Shown piece after piece: positions 1 to 9,324 of a stretch of 64,000 bases of DNA. The DNA comes from Cyanobium gracile PCC 6307 (GTDB lineage: Bacteria > Cyanobacteriota > Cyanobacteriia > PCC-6307 > Cyanobiaceae): positions 2,133,964 through 2,197,963 of the forward strand of contig NC_019675.1 in NCBI RefSeq assembly GCF_000316515.1, written 5' to 3'. Numbering within the stretch: the stretch's first letter is position 1; each line of letters begins with the position of its first letter. The notes beneath the pieces were generated by a model, which made no database searches, had not been told where the DNA came from, and was given only the letters and a program-made list of their open reading frames with translations. The position numbers were made by a program, and so were the translations under genes.

Positions 1-374
1 AGGGCCGAGAGGATGCTGCAGCGCACCAGCCACTGGTCGTCGGCCACGAACGCATCCCGCAGCAGGGGCCAGGCCCGCTCCACCCCGTAGCTGGCCAGGG
101 CATTGGCCGCCTCGGCGCGCACGTTGGCGTCCTCGTCCTGGCGCACGGACCTCTCCAGGGCCGCCCAGCCCGCCTCGCTGCGCTTCACGCCCAGGCCGGC
201 GCAGGCCAGGGAGCGGATCACGAAGGTGGTCTGCTCCAGCCCCAGCAGCAGCAGCGGGATCGCCGCCTCCGGCTCCACACCACGCAGCCCCGCCAGGGCG
301 GGCATGGCCCGGCTCGGATCGCCCGAGGCGATCGCCTGCCGCGCCGCTTCCAGATCGGGGGTGGATTCACTCAC
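1..374 (-). CDS. HEAT-repeat protein, N-terminal part (runs off the window)
   Basis: About 124 residues are visible from a GTG start at 374 (first residues VSESTPDLEAAR); the rest lies to the left of the window. The sequence is a string of amphipathic helix pairs with regularly spaced Ala/Leu and the phrases EDANVRAEAANAL and DDQWLVRCSILSAL, typical of HEAT / PBS-lyase-type repeats. In cyanobacteria such proteins include the CpcE/CpcF-like bilin lyases and general protein-binding scaffolds; nothing here decides between them. An in-frame stop lies 24 codon-bases upstream and no ATG precedes it, so GTG is the best start. It lies 5 bases after the stop of the next gene, so the two are probably co-transcribed. 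Confidence 0.7.
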   Translation of the reverse strand, partial: MSESTPDLEAARQAIASGDPSRAMPALAGLRGVEPEAAIPLLLLGLEQTTFVIRSLACAGLGVKRSEAGWAALERSVRQDEDANVRAEAANALASYGVERAWPLLRDAFVADDQWLVRCSILSA

Positions 375-379
375 GGGGA

Positions 380-661
380 TCAGGGCGGGGATCCTTCACC
401 TTGGCGCAGCTCGCCGCCGGCCGGGGGGGCCTGGCGCAGGGCCCGCAGCAGCTCAGCCCGCCGCCGCCGCCGTCGGATCCAGCTGGTGGTGAGCAGGCCG
501 GAGCCGATCACCAGGGCGGGCACGGCCGGCAGCCGGTCGGTCCCCTGGCGGGTGAACAGCACCAGCAGGGCCAGCAGGATCAGCAGCGGCGAGGAGAGCG
601 CCAGCAGCGCCGCCCGGAAGCGCGAGGGCCGACGGCCGCTCAAACCGGCAGCTCCATCCAA
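380..661 (-). CDS. Small two-helix membrane protein, DUF3188-like
   Basis: A 93-residue protein with two hydrophobic segments (about residues 17-37 and 45-61), followed by a run of six arginines and a charged tail, which by the positive-inside rule would face the cytoplasm. Short two-helix proteins of this shape are annotated as DUF3188 in picocyanobacteria; I place it there from size and topology only. Its ATG lies inside the last codons of the amidohydrolase gene (22-base overlap), so it is probably translated by coupling. Function unknown. Confidence 0.55.
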   Translation of the reverse strand: MDGAAGLSGRRPSRFRAALLALSSPLLILLALLVLFTRQGTDRLPAVPALVIGSGLLTTSWIRRRRRRAELLRALRQAPPAGGELRQGEGSPP

Positions 662-1878
662 CGCAACAGGCTGAGTGTGAGCACCTTGATGCCCACCTCC
701 AGGCAGCCCTCGTCCGGATCGAAGCTGTTGCTATGCAGGGGCGTGCAGCCGCCCGGCCCGGCCACCCCCAAGCGGAACATGGTGCCGCGGGTGCCCTCCA
801 GCAGCTGGGCGAAGTCCTCGGCCCCCAGCGACGGCTGCTCGAGCCACTGCACCCGGGAGCGGCCCAGCAGCGCCACGGCCGAATCGGCCACCAGCTGGGT
901 GAGCTCCGGGTCGTTGTGCACCGGCGGCGAGATGCAGCGGTAATGCACGCGGGCCTCGCCACCGTGGCCCTGGCAGAGGGCATGCACCGTGTCCTCGATC
1001 CAGCCCGGCAGCTGGGCGTGCACCTCCAGATCCAGGCAGCGCACCGTGCCCAGCAGCCGCACGTGGTCGGCGATGACATTGAAGGCCTTGCCCCCCTCGA
1101 TCAGCCCGAAGCTCACCACCACCGGATGCAGCGGATCCAGCCGCCGGCTGATCGCCTCCTGCAGCCCGCTCACCACCCGGGCGGCGATCCAGATCGCATC
1201 GGTGCTCTGGTGCGGGCGGGCGCCGTGGCCCCCTTCCCCCAGCACCTCCACCTCCAGCTCCCCCGCCGCGGCCGTGAGGCTGCCGCTGCGCACCCCCACC
1301 GTGCCCACCTCCAGGCTGGGGAACACGTGCACCCCGAACAGGGCCTGCACCCCGTCCATCGCCCCGTCGGCCCGCATCCAGGCCGCCCCTTCCGCCGTCT
1401 CCTCCGCCGGCTGGAACAGCAGCCGCACCCGGGCCGTGAGCCGGTCGGCCACGCCGGCCAGAAGCCGGGCCACCCCCAGCCCCACGGTGGTGTGGATGTC
1501 GTGGCCGCAGGCATGCATCAGGCCCTGGCGGCTGGAGGCGTAGGGCAGCTCGGTGCGCTCCTCGATCGGCAGGGCGTCCATGTCGGCCCTCAGGGCCACC
1601 AGCGGCGCCCCCAGCGGCCCCAGCTCGGCCACCACCCCGGTGCGGCCCACCCCCTCACGCACCTCCCAGCCCCAGCGCCGCAGCTCACCGGCCACCAGGG
1701 CGGCGGTCTGCTGTTCGTGGCCGCTCAGCTCGGGGTGGCGGTGGATGTGGCGGCGGATCTGGATCAGCTCCGGCAGCAGCGCCTGCAGGATCGCCTCCAG
1801 CCCCAGGGCGGCCCAGGCCCCATCCCCCCCCTCGACGGGCCCGCCGGGTGAGAAGGGGGGAAAGGACAACGGGGTCAT
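640..1878 (-). CDS. M20-family amidohydrolase (N-acyl amino acid / hippurate hydrolase type)
   Basis: Metal-dependent hydrolase of the M20/M40 peptidase family, which removes acyl groups from amino-acid amides (hippuricase, IAA-amino-acid hydrolase, carboxypeptidase Ss1 relatives). The 412-residue length is usual. Visible signatures are RRHIHRHPELSGHE near residues 42-55, ALRADMDALPI at 95-105, the metal motif HACGHD at 122-127 and FQPAEE at 155-160 with the catalytic Glu pair. Residues 1-25 are a Gly/Pro-rich extension with no family match. It follows the TPR gene by 33 bases on the same strand. The physiological substrate cannot be read from the sequence. Confidence 0.85.
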   Translation of the reverse strand: MTPLSFPPFSPGGPVEGGDGAWAALGLEAILQALLPELIQIRRHIHRHPELSGHEQQTAALVAGELRRWGWEVREGVGRTGVVAELGPLGAPLVALRADMDALPIEERTELPYASSRQGLMHACGHDIHTTVGLGVARLLAGVADRLTARVRLLFQPAEETAEGAAWMRADGAMDGVQALFGVHVFPSLEVGTVGVRSGSLTAAAGELEVEVLGEGGHGARPHQSTDAIWIAARVVSGLQEAISRRLDPLHPVVVSFGLIEGGKAFNVIADHVRLLGTVRCLDLEVHAQLPGWIEDTVHALCQGHGGEARVHYRCISPPVHNDPELTQLVADSAVALLGRSRVQWLEQPSLGAEDFAQLLEGTRGTMFRLGVAGPGGCTPLHSNSFDPDEGCLEVGIKVLTLSLLRWMELPV

Positions 1879-1911
1879 GGGCGGAGGGGGGGCCGAGGAG
1901 GCGAAGCCGGT

Positions 1912-2793
1912 TCAGGAGGCCAGGGCCAGGAACTGGGCCAGAGCCTGCACGGGCACGGGCGGCCAGCGCCGTATCTGCAGCAGCCATTCTTCCTGCCGGT
2001 AGCGGGGATCAAGCCCGGAAGCCGCGGCCCAGTGGCTTTCCGCCTCGCCCCGGGCCCCCCGCCGCCACAGCAGCGCCGTCAGGCCGGCGCGGGCATCGGC
2101 GAACAGGGGATAGCGGCGGATCAGGTCGCGCATCTGCTTCTCCGCCACCGTGGTGTCCCCAAGCTGGAAGGCGGCCAGGGCGGCGCTGGAGCGGGCCATG
2201 GCGAAGCCCGGCCGGGCGGCGGCGGCTGCCTCGAAGCAGGCGCGGGCCGCCGGCCAGTCGCCCCGGGAGCCCTCCACGTTGCCCAGGTTGTAGAGGGCGG
2301 AGGCATCCTCCGGATTGCGCTCCAGGATCCATTGGTAATCCGCAGCGGCGGCGCTCCACAGGCCCAGGGCCTCCTCTGCGGTGCCGCGGTTGAGGTGGGG
2401 GTCGGCGCTGGCGGGCTCCAGCTCTATGGCCTTGTCCTGGTCGGCGATCGCCGCCCGGGCATCCCCCAGGGCCAGCTGCACGTTGCCGCGGTTGCTCCAG
2501 GCCGAGGCGTCCTCTGGCGCCAGATCCACCACCCGGTCCCATAGGGGCAGGGCCTCGCCGAATCGCCCATCGCGACTGGCGGCCAGGGCCTGCTCGAACA
2601 GGGCCGGTAGCGACACCGCCCCCGCCGCTGAGCCGGCCGCTGGGCCGGCATCGGCCCGCAACGCCTGCGGCCAGGCCAGCAGCCCCACCAGCAGCAGGAT
2701 CAGGGCCAGCAACGGTCCCAAGGGGGCGGCGCGAAGCCGATGATCTCGACTCCGGCGTAGGACACCGACCCCCGGGGCTTCATCGCCTGCCAT
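1912..2793 (-). CDS. Membrane-anchored or exported TPR protein
   Basis: A 293-residue protein with one hydrophobic segment (about residues 25-47, LGPLLALILLLVGLLAW) that is either an uncleaved anchor or a signal peptide ending near ALRADA. The rest is tetratricopeptide repeats: successive units carry WSNRGNVQLALGD, HLNRGTAEEALG, LYNLGNVEGSRGD and similar phrases from about residue 60 to 240. TPR proteins hold protein complexes together; picocyanobacterial relatives have been linked to photosystem assembly, but nothing in this locus shows the partner. It is first gene of a probable minus-strand unit with the amidohydrolase and the small membrane protein. Confidence 0.75.
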   Translation of the reverse strand: MAGDEAPGVGVLRRSRDHRLRAAPLGPLLALILLLVGLLAWPQALRADAGPAAGSAAGAVSLPALFEQALAASRDGRFGEALPLWDRVVDLAPEDASAWSNRGNVQLALGDARAAIADQDKAIELEPASADPHLNRGTAEEALGLWSAAAADYQWILERNPEDASALYNLGNVEGSRGDWPAARACFEAAAAARPGFAMARSSAALAAFQLGDTTVAEKQMRDLIRRYPLFADARAGLTALLWRRGARGEAESHWAAASGLDPRYRQEEWLLQIRRWPPVPVQALAQFLALAS

Positions 2794-4442
2794 TCCCCGA
2801 CGGTAACGACGGTGACCGGGCGGTGAGGACCGGCCACCGGGGAAAGCGGGTGATCATGGAGTGATCTGGTTGCGCCTTGCCATGGACAGCCTGCTCGGGT
2901 CGATCCAGGCGATTCCACGCCGCACGGGGTTGTCCAGCGGAACGGTCGGCGTGCTGCTGGGCATCACCATCCTCTGCCTGGGCGGCTTCCTCTTTTCCTT
3001 CACGGAATCGATCGACGATGAGCTCACCCTCACCCAGACGGAACAGTCGATCCTCTGGCATTTCCAGGTGGGGCGATTCATGCTCGGTTGGCTGCGCCGG
3101 GGCTTCTGGCCGAGCACCCATCCCTTCGTGGCCTATGCCTGCCTGGCCGTGGCCTATGTGGCGTCCTATGCCCTGCTGATCGGCCTCCACAACCTCCGCC
3201 ATTCCTGGAGGACGACCCTGGCCTTTCTCCTCTTCCTCGCCTTCCCGACGAACTGGCTGCTGCAGGAGTTTCCCGTCACCGCCTTCTCGCTGGCCTTCGG
3301 CCTCGTGCTCGCCCCCGTGGCCGTCATCGAGACCCTGCGCGTCCACTCCGGAGAGGCCGCCCGGGAGGGCTCCCGGTGGCGTCTCTCGCTGGTCACCATC
3401 GGGCTGCTGGTGGTCCTGACCGGCTTCTTTCAGTCCTTCCTGCTGCTGTACGTCTCGATCGGGATCGGCGCCGTCCTGCTGGACGGGGACGCCTCCCGGG
3501 CCGGCGCCAGTAACCGGCTCAGCGCTCTGCCCCCCGTCTTCGGCTACGCCGTCATCGCGATCCTGCTGCATCGCCTGATCGTCAAGCTGAGCCTGTTCTT
3601 CCACGGCCTCGAGCCCGCCCACCTCGATCAATACACGCGCAACACCCTTGGCATGCTGCGCTTCAGGCCGCTCGACTACCTGCTGGGCCATGCCACCCAG
3701 ATCCTGCGCACCTACGTGCACCCCGGCTACTCCTACGGAGCGGATCTCTGGGCCCTGCCGCTCCTGGTCGCAGGCGCGATTCTCACCTGGTGGGCGACGA
3801 GAAAACGCCTGCCGGCAGGGTCTCGGCTCATCCAGGCCGGCCTGGTGCTGCTGCTGCTTCTCTCACCGTTTCTGCTCAATGTGCTGTCCACACCCGACCG
3901 GCTTCCCCTCCGGTCGTACGTCTCCCTGCCCTATGTGATCTGGGTGTTCGCCATGCTCTGGCTGCTCCAGGCCAGAAGCCTGCAGCGCGGGAGTCTCCTG
4001 GCCTCGGCCCTGGTGACAGGTCTGCTGGGCTTCCAATGCCTCAATGCCACGTCGGAGTACTTCTTCTCCCGTCACTACAACGCCAGAGCGGACCTCGTCA
4101 CCGCCTCCACCATCGCCTCCGCCATGCTGAACCGGCCCGAGTTCCAAGGACAGGGGCCCCTGACCCTTGTGGTGCAGGGCAAACTCGATCGTCCTCTGCT
4201 GAGCCGCTCGGCCTGGTACTCCACCGCCAACGGATCCTTCTTCAACTGGGACGGGGGTAGCGCGACGCGCATCGTGGCCTATCTGCGAACCCTGGGCATC
4301 ACCAACCTCACGGCCGGCGATGAGGCCACGCGCGAGAGGGTCCTCCAGCAGTTCAGCGCGATGCGCCCCTGGCCCGATCCCGGCTCTCTGCGCCTGCAGG
4401 GTGATGTGCTGCTGCTCAAGTTCTCGGGCGACGCAGAGCCCC

Positions 4443-5513
<1,071 letters not shown>

Positions 5514-5575
5514 GGCTGGAGGGTACCGGCTGCTGCCTAGGGTCGGGGAGCACCCAGGTGATCAGGAACGCGGCG

Positions 5576-6076
5576 ATGGCGAAGGGGCCCGGCAGGAAGG
5601 GCGGTGGCGCCAAAGGCGCCGATCCGGCCAACCGGCTGCTGGCCGACAACCGCCTGGCCCGCCACCAGTACGAGATTCTCGAAACCCTCGAGACCGGCAT
5701 CGAGTTGCTCGGCACCGAGGTGAAATCGATCCGGGCCGGCCAGGTGAACCTGCGCGACGGCTTCTGCCTGATCCGCAACGGCGAGATGCAGCTCCACAAC
5801 GTTCACATCTCCCCCCACAGCCACGCCGGCAAGTTCTTCAACCACGAGCCGCTGCGGGTGCGCAAGCTGCTGGCCCACCGCCGCGAGATCGACAAGTTGC
5901 GCGTCGCCCTCGACCAGAAGGGGCTCACCCTGATCCCGCTGAACCTGCACCTCAAGGGCTCCTGGATCAAGATCACCATCGGCCTGGGCAAGGGCCGCAA
6001 GCTGCACGACAAGCGCCAGGACGAGAAGAACAAGCAGATCGCCAAGGAGACGCGGGCCGCCGTCGCCCGGCTCTGA
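5576..6076 (+). CDS. smpB: SsrA-binding protein SmpB
   Basis: Binds tmRNA and delivers it to stalled ribosomes for trans-translation. The 166-residue chain has the SmpB core: [28 protein letters not shown], the phrase [14 protein letters not shown], and the basic C-terminal tail with [13 protein letters not shown] that contacts the decoding centre. A Gly/Lys-rich leader ([15 protein letters not shown]) precedes it. The ATG at 5576 is chosen because AGGA lies about nine bases upstream; an in-frame GTG at 5558 would add six residues. The tmRNA gene itself was not seen in this window. Confidence 0.96.
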   Translation: MAKGPGRKGGGAKGADPANRLLADNRLARHQYEILETLETGIELLGTEVKSIRAGQVNLRDGFCLIRNGEMQLHNVHISPHSHAGKFFNHEPLRVRKLLAHRREIDKLRVALDQKGLTLIPLNLHLKGSWIKITIGLGKGRKLHDKRQDEKNKQIAKETRAAVARL

Positions 6077-6085
6077 AGCCTGGCT

Positions 6086-8221
6086 TCAGTTGCTGGGCGG
6101 TGCGGGGGGCGCCGGTGGACTGGCGGGGGCCGGGGGCGCCGGGGCTGCGGGGGCCGGGGTGGCGCCGGGGGTGGCCGGGGCCTGGGCGGGCGCGGTGTCC
6201 TGTGGCTCCTCGGGGGCCGGTGGCGCCTCCGGCGCCGGTGGCGGCGTGGGGGCCGGCGGATCGGCCCGCAGCGACAGGCGGATCAGGGCCGGGGCGACGC
6301 CGTCGTTGGTGAGCAGCAACTGCACCGGCGAGCTCTTCTGGCCATCGAGGCTGACCACCCGCAGGGGGCCCCTCGGCTCCAGCTGCGTTCCCCCGGCCGA
6401 GTAGACGCTCATCTGCAGCAAAGGCGAGCCGCTGACGCCGAGGGCGAGGCCGTGGCCGGCGGGCAAGCGGATCGGGAACAGCCGCGCCCCGCTGGCCGGC
6501 ACCTCGGCCGACAGCACCTGGGCGGTGCCGGAGGGGGCCTCGATCGGCTCGATCCTGAGGTTCTCCAGCGTCAGTTCGGCGGCGGCATACCAGATCTGGC
6601 GGAAGGGTTCCGGTGGCATCGCCTGGGAGGCCCGGCTCGGCAGCAGGTTCTGGACACTGGCCGACACCAGCTCCCGCAGCACCGCCGGGCTCAGCCCCTG
6701 GCGCACGAAGCCGCCCTGGCGCTGCTCCCAGTCGCTGGCGCTGAAGCTGCCCAGCCGGCGCCGCAGGGGCAGGGGCAGCTGCTCCACCCGGGCCAGCCAT
6801 TCCTCGGCCAGTTCGTTCCACACCCGCCGCAGCGGCGTGTCCTCCAGGGTGTCGGAGGGGAGCCGGCCGTTGCGCTCGGGGTACTGGGCCAGCAGGGCCG
6901 CATCCACCAGGCTCAGGAACCAGGCCCGGTCCACCTGCATCGCCCGCAGGCGGTTGAGCAGCTGCTGGCGCTGGTCCACCTCCGAGGGGGGCAGGCTGCT
7001 GGGGAGCTCGCTCTGGCCGCCGGGGGCCGGGGCGCCCACCTTGCCGCGGCTCAGCCACCACCAGCCCACCGCCGTCCCCACGACCGCCGAGAGCACCAGG
7101 GCGATCAGCACCGGCCAGAAGCCCCCCTCGGCCTCCTCCTCCCGTTCCTCATGGCGGCGCCGCACGCTGTCACTGACGGCCACGGCGGCCGGTGGCGGCG
7201 GCGTGGCGGCAGCGGCCGTGGGCAGCGGCAGCTGGGGCTCCACCCGCGCCGCCTGCGGCGATGGGCCGGCGGCGACCTCGGCCGGCCGCCACTCCTGTGC
7301 CGGCTCCGGCCCCCGCTCCGGGGCTGGCGGGGGCAGGGGGGTGGGGGGTGGCGCCGCGGCCTCGGGCACCAGCACCACCGTGCGGTCGGCCCGCGGCACC
7401 GGGCCCATACTGTCGGGCATCACCAGGGACTGGAACGCCACCAGGGCCTGGCCGGCGGAGGCGAAGCGCTCCTCGGGGTGGCGGCTCAGCAGGCGCTGCA
7501 GCTGGTGCAGCAGCTCCGGCTCGTTCTCCAGCGCCGCCGGCCAGCGCCACTGCATCGTGGCCGGATCCAGCAGGCGCTCCGGCCCGTCCCCGCTCAACAG
7601 CACCAGGGCCACCACCCCGAGGGCGTGCAGATCCATCCAGGGCTGGGCGGGCTCGCCCCTGGCCAGCTCCGGCGGGGCGTAGCCCGGGGTGGCCCCCTGC
7701 AGCCGCTCCCCGGCGGGGCCGGCGGACGTGCCGCGCACCAGGCCGAAATCAAGCGGCACCGGCAGGCCGTCGCTGTCGCGGCGCAGCAGGTTGGCGGGGC
7801 TGAGGTCCCCGTGCAGCAGGTCCTGGCTGTGCAGGGCGGCCAGCACCGGCAGCAGCTGGCGCAGCAGCAGCAGCACCTCCCCCGCCCCGAACACCAGCTG
7901 GCGCTCGGCGCGCAGCTCCAGCAGCTGCTGGTAGGTGCGGCCCGCCTGCCACTCCCGCACCAGCCAGAGCTGGCCCTCGGCCTCGATCACGGCGCCGATG
8001 CGGGGCACCTGGGGATGGAGCACCCCCTGCAGCCGCGACCACAGCTCCCGGGCCCGGGCCTGGTCCTGCTCCGGCCCGATGCGGCGCAGAGCCACGGGCG
8101 CATCGGCGGCCAGCTGGTCGCTCGCCAGCCACAGCTCCCCCTGGGGGCCGGCGTTCTCCGAGCCGATACAGCGCTCCAGCCGGTAGCGGCCGCCGATCAC
8201 CTGACCCTGGGCTGCGCTCAT
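6086..8221 (-). CDS. Atypical membrane-anchored Ser/Thr protein kinase
   Basis: A 711-residue Hanks-type kinase with an N-terminal kinase domain (about residues 8-265), a Pro/Ala/Glu-rich linker, one transmembrane helix (about 368-391) and a roughly 320-residue outer part ending in a Pro/Ala-rich tail (PAPPAPASPPAPPAPPSN). The catalytic loop HGDLSPANLL (137 onward), DFG at 158-160, GYAPPE and the helix-F Asp (PWMDLHALG) are present. The ATP-anchoring lysine of VA-x-K is replaced by arginine (VALRR, near residue 46), and the Gly-rich loop is degenerate (IGSENAGPQGE). The ATG at 8221 forms a 4-base ATGA overlap with the upstream gene, so both are likely co-translated. It may be weakly active or a pseudokinase; the target is unknown. 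Confidence 0.85.
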   Translation of the reverse strand: MSAAQGQVIGGRYRLERCIGSENAGPQGELWLASDQLAADAPVALRRIGPEQDQARARELWSRLQGVLHPQVPRIGAVIEAEGQLWLVREWQAGRTYQQLLELRAERQLVFGAGEVLLLLRQLLPVLAALHSQDLLHGDLSPANLLRRDSDGLPVPLDFGLVRGTSAGPAGERLQGATPGYAPPELARGEPAQPWMDLHALGVVALVLLSGDGPERLLDPATMQWRWPAALENEPELLHQLQRLLSRHPEERFASAGQALVAFQSLVMPDSMGPVPRADRTVVLVPEAAAPPPTPLPPPAPERGPEPAQEWRPAEVAAGPSPQAARVEPQLPLPTAAAATPPPPAAVAVSDSVRRRHEEREEEAEGGFWPVLIALVLSAVVGTAVGWWWLSRGKVGAPAPGGQSELPSSLPPSEVDQRQQLLNRLRAMQVDRAWFLSLVDAALLAQYPERNGRLPSDTLEDTPLRRVWNELAEEWLARVEQLPLPLRRRLGSFSASDWEQRQGGFVRQGLSPAVLRELVSASVQNLLPSRASQAMPPEPFRQIWYAAAELTLENLRIEPIEAPSGTAQVLSAEVPASGARLFPIRLPAGHGLALGVSGSPLLQMSVYSAGGTQLEPRGPLRVVSLDGQKSSPVQLLLTNDGVAPALIRLSLRADPPAPTPPPAPEAPPAPEEPQDTAPAQAPATPGATPAPAAPAPPAPASPPAPPAPPSN

Positions 8222-9264
8222 GGGATCAGGGCCGTGCCGGTGCGCTGGGGCTGCTCGAGGCCGCGGCCCGCCAGCCACTCCCTGTCGTAGAGGCGGGAGC
8301 GGTAGCGATCACCGCTGTCACAGAGCACGGTGACGATGCGATGGCCGGGCCCCAGGCGCCGGGCCGTCTCCACCGCCGCCGCCACGTTGATCCCCACCGA
8401 GCCCCCCATGAACAGGCCCTCCTGCCACAGCAGGCCATAGATCGTGCGCAGGGCCATGGGGTCGTCGATCCGCACCGCGTCATCGATCGGCGCCCCCTCC
8501 AGATTGGCGGTGACGCGGCTGTTGCCGATGCCCTCGGTGATCGAGTTCCCCTCACTCTTCAGGGTGCCGTCGGTGGCCCAGCTGTAGAGGGCGCTGCCGC
8601 AGGGATCGGCCAGGACGCAGCGGACCCTGGGATCCTGCTCCTTGAGATAGAGGGCCACCCCGGCGTAGGTGCCGCCCGTGCCGGTGGCGGCCACCCAGGC
8701 ATCCAGCCTGCCCCCGGTCTGCTGCCAGATCTCCGGGCCGGTGCTGCCGTAGTGGGCGCGCCGGTTGGCGAGGTTGTCGAACTGGTTGGCCCAGACGGCA
8801 CCGGGCGTCTCCTCGGCGATGCGGCCCGAGAGGCGCACGTAGTTGGCCGGGTCGCTGTAGGGCACGGCGGGCACCGTGCGCACCTCGGCGCCGAGGCTGC
8901 GCAGCAGGCCGATCTTCTCCGCCGACTGGGTCTCGGGGATGACGATCAGGCAGCGGTAGCCGCGGGCATTGCAGAGGTGGGTCAGGCCGATGCCGGTGTT
9001 GCCGGCGGTCCCCTCCACCACCGTGCCCCCCGGCTTGAGTTGGCCGCTGGCCTCCGCCTCCTGGAGGATGCCCAGGGCGGCACGGTCCTTGACCGACCCG
9101 CCGGGGTTCATGAATTCCGCCTTGCCCAGGATCTCGCAGCCGGTGAGGGCGCTGAGGGCATGGAGCCGGATGAGCGGCGTGCCGCCGACCGCCCCGCTGA
9201 AGCCCTCGGTGATCCCGGTGCTCATGCCGTCGCTGTGGGCTCCCATGCGGCTGGCCTTCTCCAT
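8218..9264 (-). CDS. Cysteine synthase family protein (PLP-dependent, CysK-like)
   Basis: Fold-type II PLP enzyme of the O-acetylserine sulfhydrylase / cystathionine beta-synthase family, making cysteine from O-acetylserine and sulfide. PLP lysine is in NPGGSVKDRAA (K59), the substrate loop reads EGTAGNTGIGL (84-94) instead of the usual TSGNTG form, and a GTGGTYAG phosphate-binding loop lies near residue 195. At 348 residues it is a little longer than E. coli CysK; an alternative ATG at 9225 gives MSTGITEGFSG. The variant substrate loop belongs to a CysK subgroup whose exact substrate is less certain. It is divergent from egtB across 60 bases with a perfect palindrome, and its stop overlaps the kinase start. 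Confidence 0.85.
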   Translation of the reverse strand: MEKASRMGAHSDGMSTGITEGFSGAVGGTPLIRLHALSALTGCEILGKAEFMNPGGSVKDRAALGILQEAEASGQLKPGGTVVEGTAGNTGIGLTHLCNARGYRCLIVIPETQSAEKIGLLRSLGAEVRTVPAVPYSDPANYVRLSGRIAEETPGAVWANQFDNLANRRAHYGSTGPEIWQQTGGRLDAWVAATGTGGTYAGVALYLKEQDPRVRCVLADPCGSALYSWATDGTLKSEGNSITEGIGNSRVTANLEGAPIDDAVRIDDPMALRTIYGLLWQEGLFMGGSVGINVAAAVETARRLGPGHRIVTVLCDSGDRYRSRLYDREWLAGRGLEQPQRTGTALIP

Positions 9265-9282
9265 GGCTGCGTGGCCGGATCG

Positions 9283-9297
9283 TAGGGAACATCCCTA
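9283..9297. promoter_or_regulatory. Palindrome in the cysteine-synthase / egtB divergent promoter
   Basis: A perfect inverted repeat TAGGGA-ACA-TCCCTA lies in the 60-base gap between two divergent starts (9264 and 9325). Its position over the likely promoters makes it a candidate operator for joint control of both units. A TACGAT hexamer next to it could act as the -10 element toward the cysteine-synthase gene. No known factor is assigned. Confidence 0.4.
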
Positions 9298-9324
9298 AGG
9301 TCGGCCCCAGAGAACGGCAGGACC

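Noticed and set aside
6452-8290. Long plus-strand open frame opposite the kinase gene
   Set aside because: Antisense shadow: rich in His, Gln and Arg, no family motif, and the minus strand has a clear kinase with DFG and HGD motifs.
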